Below are positions 34,246 to 42,798 of a stretch of DNA of 64,000 nt, one piece after another. Within the stretch, counting starts at the first letter, position 1; the number at the start of each line of letters is the position of its first letter. A model generated the notes under the pieces. That model did not search any database. It saw only the letters and a program-made list of their open reading frames with translations, and was not told the origin of the DNA. Position numbers and translations under genes: made by a program. This DNA comes from Paenibacillus montanisoli (lineage in GTDB: Bacteria > Bacillota > Bacilli > Paenibacillales > Paenibacillaceae). The stretch covers positions 124,001 through 188,000 of the forward strand of contig NZ_QLUW01000003.1 of NCBI RefSeq assembly GCF_003268025.1, given 5' to 3'.

Positions 34246-34402
34246 TGAGGGAACTCTGCTTTTTTTAGAAAAAGTTTACAGATCAAGCAGGAGATAAAAA
34301 TAAAACGGCGAACATATATTCGTATTGGCGAAGAGGCTGATTATTCGTCCCGGTCCGGCATCCATTTTTGCCTAATAAATTCGCGACGCACAGGAGGGGA
34401 AT

Positions 34403-36595
34403 ATGTCTATTCAAGATCAGCTTCCGGAACAATTGCGGAAGCGGCTAGCCGAAGATCCGCTGTTCGGCGCTAAGGCCGACCTTCTTCATGACGGCCGATT
34501 CGGGGAACAGTGGCTGGCTATTACGGAACATGAAGTATCGGTATGGCAGCAGGATCATACACAGCTGCTCAAGCTTAAGATTTCCGAGCTTAAGGATGCG
34601 AGAGCCGTAGGCGCCGTCGGCGGCGGCACGCTGCTGGCCGATACGGGGAAAGGGCCAGTCGTCCTCGCGCGTTATACTTCGGCGCAATCGTCGATCTTCG
34701 GCTTCGCGGCCAAGCTGCTCGGCGCAATGGCCAAGAAGGAGGAACGCCCGGTCGTCTCGGAGCGCGATTTTCCGCGGTACTGCCAGAACTGCGGCAATCC
34801 GCTGTCCGAAGGCACGCAAATTTGCCAAATCTGTACGCGCAACGGCAAAGTAGCCGCCCGCATGCTTCGCTATACGAAGCCATACAAGCTGCAATTGGCG
34901 GCCACGGCCGTCCTGTTGATCGCGACTACGCTTGTGGAGCTCGTGCCGCCTTACTTAACGAAGGTGCTTATTGATGACGTACTGGGGCCGAAGGATGTCG
35001 GTTCGACGCTGATGCTGGTCATTCTAGGTCTGGGCGCGACGATGCTGCTGATGTCGGTCATGCAGACGATACGCGGCTTGATCGGTGTCTGGGTCGGCTC
35101 CAAACTGATGGGCGATCTGCGCAAAGACGTCTACAGCTCGCTCATGCGGCTGTCGCTCGCGTTCTTCGATCGGCGGCAAACCTCGCAGTTCATCGGAAGG
35201 GTGAACAGCGACTCCGAGGCCATGCGCCAGTTCATGACGGACGGCGTCGTGTTCATGTCGGCGGAGATGCTGCGCGTCGTCGCCATCTTCATCATCATGT
35301 TCGGCCTCGACTGGCAGCTGACGCTGTACGCGATTTTGCCCGTACCGGTCATGGTCGCGGTCTCGATGACGATCTGGCCGAAGATCGGACGACGCTGGTA
35401 TCATCAGTGGCGATCCATCTTCCGCCTCAATACGCTTGTCGGCGACTCTTTGCAAGGGATTCGCGTCGTCAAGGCGTTCGGCCGCGAGCGCGACGAGATG
35501 GCGCGCTACAACGAAGCCAACGTGGAATTGGTACGCCGCAATATCCGGATGGAGGGGCTGTGGTCCTTCATGTTCCCGGCCTTCGCCTTCATCGCCGGGC
35601 TCGGCACGCTCCTGATCTGGTATAACGGCGGCAACAAAGTGCTGAGCGGCGAAATCCAGCTAGGCGTGCTGATGGCGCTCATCTCCTACCTCGGCATGCT
35701 CTTCGGTCCGCTGCAGTGGATCAGCCAGATGATCAGCTGGGCAAGCAACGCGATGGCGGCGGCGCACCGGGTGTTCGAAATTATGGATACGCCGTCCGAG
35801 GTGCCGGACGTACGCAATCCGGAACCGATCGGCGTCATCAAAGGCGATGTCGCCTTTGATAGCGTGACCTACGGCTACGAGAAGCATCATCCCGTTCTTA
35901 AAAACGTCAGCCTGCACGTGAAGGCCGGCGAAATGGTCGGCTTGGTCGGCCATTCCGGAGCGGGCAAATCGACCTTTATCAACCTGATCTGCAGGTTCTA
36001 CGATACGGATGAAGGCGCGATCCTAATCGACGGTACGGACCTGCGCAGCATCAGCCAAGTCGACTTGCGCAAGCAGATCGGCGTCGTGCTGCAGGAGACG
36101 TTTCTGTTCGACGGCACCATCGCCGAGAATATCGCCTACTCGAAGCCGGACGCGACGCCGCTCGAAATCATGCGCGCCGCGAAGATCGCCAATGCGCACG
36201 ACTTCATCGTGCGGCTGCCCGACGGATACGACACGCGAGTAGGCGAACGGGGGCATAAGCTCTCCGGCGGCGAGAAGCAGCGGGTAGCGATTGCCCGCGC
36301 CATCATCCATGATCCGCGCATTCTGATTCTGGATGAAGCGACCGCTTCGGTCGATACCGAGACGGAACGCCAGATTCAAGAGGCGATCTCCAGGCTGGTC
36401 AAAGGCCGTACGACCTTCGCCATCGCGCACCGTCTCTCCACGCTCCGCAACGCAGACCGGCTGGTCGTGCTGGAGCGCGGCAAGATCGTCGAGGTCGGCA
36501 CGCACGAGCAGCTGCTGGAGAAAGAGGACGGCGTATACCGCAAGCTGGTTGACGCGCAGAAAGAGCTGTCCAAGATCAAGGGGGTTGAAGGCTGA
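34403..36595 (+). CDS. ABC exporter with N-terminal zinc-ribbon region (cyanophycin-associated type)
   Basis: The 730-residue half-transporter fuses membrane and ATPase domains. Residues 1-125 form a soluble region that resembles a photosystem-antenna-like or PH-like sensory part but is unrecognised, followed by a four-Cys zinc ribbon (C127xxC130, C141xxC144), six helices (about 155-430) and an ATPase with Walker A GHSGAGKST, signature LSGGEKQR, Walker B ILILDEATAS and H-loop AIAHRLS. Together with the next gene, DUF1854, it matches the pair annotated near cyanophycin synthetases in other bacteria. No cyanophycin genes are in the window. AGGAGGGG precedes the ATG. Confidence 0.85.
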   Translation: MSIQDQLPEQLRKRLAEDPLFGAKADLLHDGRFGEQWLAITEHEVSVWQQDHTQLLKLKISELKDARAVGAVGGGTLLADTGKGPVVLARYTSAQSSIFGFAAKLLGAMAKKEERPVVSERDFPRYCQNCGNPLSEGTQICQICTRNGKVAARMLRYTKPYKLQLAATAVLLIATTLVELVPPYLTKVLIDDVLGPKDVGSTLMLVILGLGATMLLMSVMQTIRGLIGVWVGSKLMGDLRKDVYSSLMRLSLAFFDRRQTSQFIGRVNSDSEAMRQFMTDGVVFMSAEMLRVVAIFIIMFGLDWQLTLYAILPVPVMVAVSMTIWPKIGRRWYHQWRSIFRLNTLVGDSLQGIRVVKAFGRERDEMARYNEANVELVRRNIRMEGLWSFMFPAFAFIAGLGTLLIWYNGGNKVLSGEIQLGVLMALISYLGMLFGPLQWISQMISWASNAMAAAHRVFEIMDTPSEVPDVRNPEPIGVIKGDVAFDSVTYGYEKHHPVLKNVSLHVKAGEMVGLVGHSGAGKSTFINLICRFYDTDEGAILIDGTDLRSISQVDLRKQIGVVLQETFLFDGTIAENIAYSKPDATPLEIMRAAKIANAHDFIVRLPDGYDTRVGERGHKLSGGEKQRVAIARAIIHDPRILILDEATASVDTETERQIQEAISRLVKGRTTFAIAHRLSTLRNADRLVVLERGKIVEVGTHEQLLEKEDGVYRKLVDAQKELSKIKGVEG

Positions 36596-37101
36596 TGGCG
36601 GCTGCCGACGATAAGTATGATATCCGGATGTTCGCGCCGGACGATGTCTATTTCAGCCGCGGTTCGGGCGGCGTGTTTCAAGGCGTTATCGACGGAACGA
36701 CGTACGATGAGCTGGAGGTATACCGGGCATTCCCGTTTCTGTATACGACGCAATATATTTCGGTCCGCAACACGAAGGGCGAAGAGCTGGGCATCATACC
36801 GGACATAGCGGAGCTCTATGAAGAGAGCGCGAAGGAGCTCGAGAAGGAGCTGCAGCTTCGCTACTTCATCCCTCGCGTTACGCGCGTCGACAGCGTGAAG
36901 CAGAAGTCCGGCCTGTGGATGTGGGAGCTGCAAACCCATCTCGGCTCGACCCGCATGGTGATGCGGAATTTGCACGAGCATCTGCAGTATCCCGGCGGCG
37001 GCCGCGTCATTCTGATGGATATTAGCGGCAAGCGCTGCGAGATCGCCGATTGGCAGGCGCTGGATGCGCACAGCCGCAAGCAGCTGGAGGAAGTACTGTA
37101 A
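36595..37101 (+). CDS. DUF1854 family protein
   Basis: The 168-residue soluble protein matches DUF1854: F-APDDVYFSRGSGGVF, then VYRAFPFLYTTQYISVRNTKGEELGIIPDI and the C-terminal GRVILMDISGKRCEI. The start shares one base with the exporter stop, so the two are coupled and probably act together. The family is found beside this type of exporter and, in some bacteria, near cyanophycin metabolism genes; its molecular role is not known. No membrane segments are present. A terminator follows. Confidence 0.85.
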   Translation: MAAADDKYDIRMFAPDDVYFSRGSGGVFQGVIDGTTYDELEVYRAFPFLYTTQYISVRNTKGEELGIIPDIAELYEESAKELEKELQLRYFIPRVTRVDSVKQKSGLWMWELQTHLGSTRMVMRNLHEHLQYPGGGRVILMDISGKRCEIADWQALDAHSRKQLEEVL

Positions 37102-37125
37102 CTGTAATTCTAGTAACCTATCGAT

Positions 37126-37157
37126 AGAGCCGTGCGGCCATGCCGCCCGGCTCTTTT
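37126..37157 (+). terminator. Terminator of the exporter/DUF1854 operon
   Basis: AGAGCCG and CGGCTCT with inner GCGGC/GCCGC arms around CAT, followed by TTTT. Confidence 0.82.
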
Positions 37158-37187
37158 GATTGCCATCCAGTTCCGCAGCCGTTTGGG

Positions 37188-37225
37188 AATTATTCATATT
37201 GGCGCGAATTATTCATATTGGCGCG
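37188..37225 (+). repeat. Perfect 19-bp tandem repeat in the yesN-type promoter
   Basis: AATTATTCATATTGGCGCG occurs twice without a gap (37188-37206 and 37207-37225). The second copy contains the TTGGCG of the -35 box. Two directly repeated sites one and nine-tenths helical turns apart suit AraC-type regulator binding. Confidence 0.85.
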
Positions 37226-37246
37226 TTCAGTAGATTCCGTTACAAT
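37218..37246 (+). promoter_or_regulatory. Promoter of the yesN/yesM-type genes
   Basis: TTGGCG (37218-37223), 17 bases, TACAAT (37241-37246). The -35 box lies within the second copy of a 19-bp direct repeat, so a factor bound to the repeat would contact or block polymerase. Confidence 0.65.
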
Positions 37247-37311
37247 GAGTAATGAGTTTTTTCGGATCCCTATGCCAACTCTAGTCTATCCATCTACCGA
37301 GGTGACTGCCT

Positions 37312-38883
37312 GTGTTCAAAATGCTGATCGTAGACGATGAACCATTCGAACGGGACGGGGTTAAGTTCCTGATCGATAAATACGGGCTGGAGCTCGAAAC
37401 CTATGAAGCGGACAGCGGAGAGAGCGCGCTGGCTTTCATGATGGACAACCCTGTTGATATTCTGTTCACCGATATCCGGATGAAAGGAATGGACGGCCTG
37501 GACATGGCGGCCGAGCTTCGCAAGCGCGATATCCCGGTCAAGGTCATCTTCATGAGCGCGTACGGCGAATTCGAATATGCGCAGCGCGCGATCGATCTGA
37601 AGGCAATCCGTTACATTTTGAAGCCGGTCGAAGTGGAGGAGTTTCTTCGCGTCGTGAAGCAGGTCATGCAGCTTTGCGAGGAGGAGAGGCAGGCCAAAGA
37701 GCGGCAATCCCGCATGGAAGAGGCTTACCGCAGCAATGCGCACTACATGAAGCAGAAGCTGTTGTCCAATCTGATCATGGGGTACGCCTCGCCTAAACCG
37801 GATGAAGCCGACAGCCAAACGCAGGCGCAGCCGCCAGTTCCGATCGCAGCCTTGGCGGATACCTCGCATGTGCGGCTCATGCTGCTGGATTCGCGCAACA
37901 GGTTCTTCGATATGCTCGATCAGGATTTCGAGCGCAGGCTAGGCGAAATGATCGACAGCGGCTTCGAGATGGCCCAATTGAACGAATTCCAGAGCTTGCT
38001 CGTCGTCGAGGCCGATACGGAGCAAGACCGAGAGCAGCTAATCGAGCAAGGCAACCGGCTTATCAGCTGGTTCCGGGCAACCTACGGCGGAGATGTAAGC
38101 GTAGTCATCGGCGGCCTTGTCGACGAAGCGGGGCAGCTGTACAGCCAGTTCCACCAATTGGAGTCGATGCTGGAGTATAAGTTTTTCTATGACGAAGGCA
38201 CGGTTCTGCTTGCTTATCCTGCTGCCGCTAGCGCCGGCAGCGAGACGGCTGCGGTAGAGGAGGCGCTGGAGGAACTAAGGCAGAACATAAGCCGCTCCCG
38301 CTTTGACAGCGCCAAGCTGCGTTTCGAGCAGTTGTTCGGCGAATTGCAAAACAGCGAGCAGGTTCCCGTGACTTATATTAAATATATGTGCACCGAGATC
38401 GTGAAAGCGGTGTTCGACGCCTCCGCGAAAAAGAATGCGGAGCCGTTCAAGCTGAATCTCGAACAGATTTACAAAGCAGCCAAGCTTAGCGATCTCAAGC
38501 GGCTCGTGCTCGCGATCATGGAGGAGCAGGAGACGCAAGGCGCCGGTTCATCCGATGCGATGCCGAAGGTCATCGAGAGCGTCGTCGACATGATCGAGAA
38601 GGAATACGGCTCCGATCTGTCCTTGGAGCTGCTGGCGGAACGCGTTTATCTATCGCCGAGCTATCTCAGCCATCTGTTCAAGAAGCATAAAGGCATCAGC
38701 TTCAACAAATATTTGACGATCTATCGAATGGAGAAGACGAAGGAGCTGCTCCTGACGACGAACCGCAAAATCATCGACATCAGCCAAGAGGTCGGCTACA
38801 ACAATTTTCCGTATTTCAGCTCCTTGTTCAAGAACCATTACGGCAAGACGCCGTCCCAATTCAGGGAAGAGACCGCGGTATGA
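37312..38883 (+). CDS. YesN-type response regulator with AraC DNA-binding domain
   Basis: The 523-residue protein has a receiver domain (about 1-120) with the acidic pair in VDDEP, phospho-acceptor Asp54 (ILFTDIRMKG) and Lys of YILKPVE, a long middle region, and a C-terminal AraC/XylS double helix-turn-helix (about 420-520; YLSPSYLSHLFKKHKGISFNKYL and ISQEVGYNNFPYFSSLFKNHYGKTPSQFRE). Such regulators switch on oligosaccharide uptake genes in Bacilli. Start GTG 37312 has GAGGTG; ATG 37321 is possible. It overlaps the kinase gene by four bases and sits upstream of the ABC transporter. Confidence 0.92.
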   Translation: MFKMLIVDDEPFERDGVKFLIDKYGLELETYEADSGESALAFMMDNPVDILFTDIRMKGMDGLDMAAELRKRDIPVKVIFMSAYGEFEYAQRAIDLKAIRYILKPVEVEEFLRVVKQVMQLCEEERQAKERQSRMEEAYRSNAHYMKQKLLSNLIMGYASPKPDEADSQTQAQPPVPIAALADTSHVRLMLLDSRNRFFDMLDQDFERRLGEMIDSGFEMAQLNEFQSLLVVEADTEQDREQLIEQGNRLISWFRATYGGDVSVVIGGLVDEAGQLYSQFHQLESMLEYKFFYDEGTVLLAYPAAASAGSETAAVEEALEELRQNISRSRFDSAKLRFEQLFGELQNSEQVPVTYIKYMCTEIVKAVFDASAKKNAEPFKLNLEQIYKAAKLSDLKRLVLAIMEEQETQGAGSSDAMPKVIESVVDMIEKEYGSDLSLELLAERVYLSPSYLSHLFKKHKGISFNKYLTIYRMEKTKELLLTTNRKIIDISQEVGYNNFPYFSSLFKNHYGKTPSQFREETAV

Positions 38884-40586
38884 AGCGGGCGGCCATCTCG
38901 CTGCTGAACCGGATGCGCTTCAAGCAGAAGCTGTTCATCTCCTACCTGATCGTTATCATCATCCCGATCCTTGTGCTCGGCTGGTACGCCTACAACCAAT
39001 CCAAGCAGATGCTGAACATTCAAGGGATCCAAGGGATCGAGAAAAATATCGATACGATTTCGGGCAGCATCGACAGTTCCGTGGAGCGGTACAACCGGGC
39101 GGTGCAGTCCATCGTATTCAACAAGACTTTTCAGAAAATCGTCGCGAACGACTACAGCGATCTCGTCAATCTCTCCTACGACTTGAAGGAATATTTGTCT
39201 CCGTATTTCAACATGATGTCGGTGTTGGACAGAGATGTTGAGAAAATTACGTTTTATACGCAAACCTATGTGCCGGAATACGGGGATTCCGTGCTATCGG
39301 CGGATCGCGTCAAGGAAGAAGGATGGTACAAGGAAGCGATGAAGGGCAGCACCGGCAGCCAATGGTTCTTTCAAGACGGGCTGATCGTGGTGAACAAGTT
39401 TCCGCAATTTTTTACCGACAAGACGGTCAATATCGTCTATATGAAAATCAACGGCGACAGCATGTTCCGAAACGTTGCGGAGCTGGCCAAGGATTACAGC
39501 GTCGTGCTGACTGATGGACACGGCCGGGTCATCTACGCCAATCAGAACAAGCTCTACCCGCATGTCGGCCTCAATGAATTGCAGCGCTTGAAGGAAGGGG
39601 CGATCACCTTCGGCGGCGTCGATGCGTTTCTCGTCAAGAAGACGGTGAAGCAGACGAATTGGACGATCTACTGCATCGTGCCGGCAGCCGAGATGTCCCG
39701 CAACGCTGGCTCTATCCTCGATGCGACGCTCATCATTATCGGCGCCTGCATGGTCATCGTGCTGATCGTCATTTGGATCTTCTCGCGGACGATGATCCGG
39801 CGCGTCTATTCGCTGAACTCGCTTATGAAGCGAGTCGAGATCGGCGATCTGAGCATGAAAGTCAGCAGCGAGTCGAAGGATGAAATCGGCGAATTGACAA
39901 ACCGGTTCGGCAGCATGCTCATCCGGCTGAACGGGCTGATCGATGAGCTGTTCCGCAACAAGATCGTTCAGAAAGAAGCGGAATTCAAGGCGCTGCAGTG
40001 GCAGATGAATCCCCATTTTCTGTACAACACGCTGTCGTTCATCAATTGGAAAGCGCTGCGCAGCGATGCGCCGGACATCAGCAAGGTCGTTACGACGATG
40101 TCCAAGTTTTACCGGACGGGGCTGAACCGCGGAGACAGCCTGATCCCGATCCGGGACGAGCTGGAGCATGTGAAACTGTACATCGAAATTATCCAAATTA
40201 CGAAGGACCACAGCTTCGATGTCTTGTACGAGATAGACGAGGCGGTGTTCGACTACGCGACGATCAATTTCATTCTGCAGCCGCTGGCGGAGAACGCGAT
40301 TATGCACGGGATTAACCGTAAGGAAGACGGCGGCCGCGGCCTGCTTCAGGTGAGCGCGAAGCTCATTCAAGACAAGGTGGCGTTCACGGTAACGGACAAC
40401 GGGCCGGGCATGCCGCCGGGAATCGCCGAAACCATTCTCGAGAGCCGTTCCTCCGGGTATGGGTTGAAGAACGTGAACGAGCGGCTGCTGATCAAATTCG
40501 GCTCCGAATACAGCTTCGGGGTCAGGAGCATCCTCGGCGAGGGCACGCAAATGCAAATCATCATTCCCCGGTATATCCGGCCGTAA
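38880..40586 (+). CDS. YesM-type sensor histidine kinase
   Basis: The 568-residue kinase has two membrane helices (about 19-40 and 279-300) enclosing an extracytoplasmic sensor domain, then HAMP, a His_kinase domain with phospho-acceptor His379 (QMNPHFLYNTLS) and an ATPase domain ending DNGPGMPPGI and SSGYGLKNVNERL. It should sense a sugar directly or through the binding lipoprotein encoded nearby and phosphorylate the coupled regulator. ATGA overlap with the regulator gene. A terminator follows, so the pair is its own unit. Confidence 0.92.
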   Translation: MKRAAISLLNRMRFKQKLFISYLIVIIIPILVLGWYAYNQSKQMLNIQGIQGIEKNIDTISGSIDSSVERYNRAVQSIVFNKTFQKIVANDYSDLVNLSYDLKEYLSPYFNMMSVLDRDVEKITFYTQTYVPEYGDSVLSADRVKEEGWYKEAMKGSTGSQWFFQDGLIVVNKFPQFFTDKTVNIVYMKINGDSMFRNVAELAKDYSVVLTDGHGRVIYANQNKLYPHVGLNELQRLKEGAITFGGVDAFLVKKTVKQTNWTIYCIVPAAEMSRNAGSILDATLIIIGACMVIVLIVIWIFSRTMIRRVYSLNSLMKRVEIGDLSMKVSSESKDEIGELTNRFGSMLIRLNGLIDELFRNKIVQKEAEFKALQWQMNPHFLYNTLSFINWKALRSDAPDISKVVTTMSKFYRTGLNRGDSLIPIRDELEHVKLYIEIIQITKDHSFDVLYEIDEAVFDYATINFILQPLAENAIMHGINRKEDGGRGLLQVSAKLIQDKVAFTVTDNGPGMPPGIAETILESRSSGYGLKNVNERLLIKFGSEYSFGVRSILGEGTQMQIIIPRYIRP

Positions 40587-40587
40587 A

Positions 40588-40617
40588 AGTCTGTCCGCTT
40601 CTTGGACAGGCTTTTTT
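40588..40617 (+). terminator. Terminator of the yesN/yesM-type unit
   Basis: AGTCTGTCC and GGACAGGCT pair (one G-U) around GCTTCTT, followed by seven T residues. Confidence 0.85.
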
Positions 40618-40620
40618 TAT

Positions 40621-40730
40621 CAACAGCAAGTGCGTAAAAAACTGAACGGTTTCCAAAATATTTGATAATTTCGAATCGGAACGGCACTGCTATAGTTGGA
40701 TTAGATTTTAATAGCGCTTACATTGCGCTT
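40621..40730 (+). promoter_or_regulatory. Promoter module copy 1 with cre-like site
   Basis: Bases 40621-40678 are identical to 42674-42731 except for one base, and similarity continues to a TATAGTTG -10 region (40691-40698) and to AATAGCGCTTACA. On the minus strand 40709-40722 reads TGTAAGCGCTATTA, which fits the CcpA cre consensus TGWAANCGNTNWCA at all but one position. No good -35 box is seen, which suits an activator-dependent promoter. Confidence 0.8.
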
Positions 40731-40755
40731 GTGAATGAGAGGGGTTCGAATCCGC

Positions 40756-42690
40756 ATGGGGATTACGATCGAAAACAACAAAATCAAGTTGATGAATGAA
40801 TACATCCTGCGCGAGTTTGATATTTCCAGCGGGCCGGTTTCAACCGCATACAAGATCCGCCCCCATGGATTGTCGCGGGGGGATGCGTGGATCCCGGTGT
40901 TTTCCTTTGAGCCTTGGCTTCCGTTCGAAGCGGCCGTAACCGTGAACGGAATTGACTATGAGGCGGGACCTCATAAGCAAACCAAGGACTGGGATCGAGA
41001 AGGAGCTTTTGATGTAACGCGCGTCGAACAAGGGAAAGGCGTTTACGGCGATGTTTTAAAGCTGTATTGCCGGGGAAGAAACGATCAAGTTCCGGGACTT
41101 GAGCTGATGATTGAGTACGAGATTGCCGATCGGCTGCCTTTGTTGTCCAAATCCGTGAGAGTGAGCAACATTTCCGGGGAAGCCATAGTTGTCGATAACG
41201 TATGCGTCGATATCGCGAGATTGTTTGAAGGAAAGCTTGAATTAGCGGTGTTCAGCGACTATTACTGGGATATTCGCAGGGACGACCCGTACTATTTTTC
41301 GTTTACCCGTTTCGAGTTTCCGGAGAAGATCGGCATGGAATTGAAGCCCGGGGAATCGTTCGAAACCTTCAAGTGCTATGAAGCGGTGACATCCGGCGAT
41401 AGGGACGAAGCATCCATCATCCTTCACCGGATATACAAAGAACTAGCGCCTTGGATTGCCAAGCCTTTGATTAAACATATCGTGAATTCTTGCACGGCCT
41501 ATGAGGAGCTGCTAGAGGTTGCCGACAGAGCCTCCGAGGATGGGATCGAAGCGGTTGAACTGTTCGTCGGACAGTTGTTTACAAATACGGGAGACTATAT
41601 TCCGAGGCCCGATCTATTTCCGAACGGGTGGGAAGATATGAAGAGGATGGTAGATTACTATCATGCAAAGAACATTGCCGTTCTCCCTTATTGTTCCACG
41701 ACGATCGCATGGCCGGACAGCGAGGTATTCATTCAACATGCGGACTGGCAATACCTAGGTCCCGAGGGGATCCGCTATAACCCGTGGGGATTGGGCAATA
41801 TGTGTTACCAATCGCCTTGGGGCGAATATATCGAGGGCAAGCTGCTTCATCTTCTGGATGACATCGGCTTTGACGGTCTGGGACTAGACGGCCCCTATCA
41901 CAGGCTGCCATGCCTTGCCGACGATCATAAGCATCCGAATTCACATTGCGTCGAATACATGAACTGGCTTTGGGAGAAAAGTTTTTTCGGGGAAATCACG
42001 AAGCGGAACAAAATCATTACGGTGCCGCAGGAGATGCAATCGATGTTTCTCGGCGCTCACCAGCGTCCGGGCGGGTATCGGGAAGAGGACCAGAACGCCA
42101 TGGGCGGAATGCCGCTTGTGGTGACGACAAGAGCATACACGTTCGACTCGCGTTACAAAGATCCGGCATGCGCGACCTGGACATCGTGCAACTTGGAAGA
42201 ATACCATGGGCACAGCATTGAGCCTTCCGAAACCAATCCGGCCACGTATGATCATGCTTTCGGCGGCGTATTCGGATACGGCCATTGCGGAGCTTTATAT
42301 GGCAAGCACCTCTACTATGGGGATGTCACGCGGGCTATTTTCCGGAAATGGGTCGCCTTCTTCAAGAAATATAGACGAACGCTCGCCGGGGAAATGGTGC
42401 ATCTGGCCAGACCGAACGGCTTTGAGCCTGACGCGGTCATGCACGTATCGCCGAATGCGGAAATTCCGGCTGTGCTTGTTGTATTTAATCCGGTCGATGA
42501 AGAGAAACAAATCGCTCTGGAGCTGCCTTTGAAGTATGCAGGCTTTACCGGCGGGAGTCTGGTGAACATTGAACGTGTTGGTTCGATCCAATTGGATTCG
42601 CGGGGGCATGGCATTGTCAGGCTGAATCTGCAGCCTTTTGAAATTTTGACTTTGGCAGTAGAATCCGATCGGCCAACAGCAAGTGCGTAA
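40756..42690 (+). CDS. Unclassified glycoside-hydrolase-like TIM-barrel protein
   Basis: The 644-residue protein has an N-terminal beta-rich domain (about 1-235) and a barrel-like part reminiscent of GH36/GH31-type alpha-galactosidases: AVELFVGQLFTNTGDYI, NIAVLPYCSTTIAWPDS, FDGLGLDGPYHRLPC (an Asp at the strand end could be catalytic) and a C-terminal beta-sandwich. No assigned family was recognised. There is no signal peptide, so it is cytoplasmic. ATG 40756 has GAGAGGGG 11 bases upstream; ATG 40735 has none. Its promoter is a near copy of the one of the transporter operon that follows, so both are probably induced together. Confidence 0.65.
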   Translation: MGITIENNKIKLMNEYILREFDISSGPVSTAYKIRPHGLSRGDAWIPVFSFEPWLPFEAAVTVNGIDYEAGPHKQTKDWDREGAFDVTRVEQGKGVYGDVLKLYCRGRNDQVPGLELMIEYEIADRLPLLSKSVRVSNISGEAIVVDNVCVDIARLFEGKLELAVFSDYYWDIRRDDPYYFSFTRFEFPEKIGMELKPGESFETFKCYEAVTSGDRDEASIILHRIYKELAPWIAKPLIKHIVNSCTAYEELLEVADRASEDGIEAVELFVGQLFTNTGDYIPRPDLFPNGWEDMKRMVDYYHAKNIAVLPYCSTTIAWPDSEVFIQHADWQYLGPEGIRYNPWGLGNMCYQSPWGEYIEGKLLHLLDDIGFDGLGLDGPYHRLPCLADDHKHPNSHCVEYMNWLWEKSFFGEITKRNKIITVPQEMQSMFLGAHQRPGGYREEDQNAMGGMPLVVTTRAYTFDSRYKDPACATWTSCNLEEYHGHSIEPSETNPATYDHAFGGVFGYGHCGALYGKHLYYGDVTRAIFRKWVAFFKKYRRTLAGEMVHLARPNGFEPDAVMHVSPNAEIPAVLVVFNPVDEEKQIALELPLKYAGFTGGSLVNIERVGSIQLDSRGHGIVRLNLQPFEILTLAVESDRPTASA

Positions 42691-42780
42691 AAAACTGAAT
42701 GGTTTCCAAAATATTTGATAATTTCGAATCGAAGCGCCCCTGTTATAGTTGATTTAAGAGAAATAGAGCGCTTACATGAC
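42674..42780 (+). promoter_or_regulatory. Promoter module copy 2 with cre-like site
   Basis: Near copy of 40621-40730: one mismatch over 42674-42731, then TATAGTT (42744-42750) and a minus-strand cre-like TGTAAGCGCTCTAT at 42763-42776. It overlaps the last codons of the TIM-barrel gene and drives the transporter genes. The duplicated element suggests shared control by the YesN-type regulator and CcpA. Confidence 0.8.
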
Positions 42781-42798
42781 GGAAAGGAGTGCCGCTAA

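Noticed and set aside
39294-40556. 420-codon minus-strand frame opposite the sensor kinase
   Set aside because: Shadow frame; the kinase with H, N and G boxes is certain.
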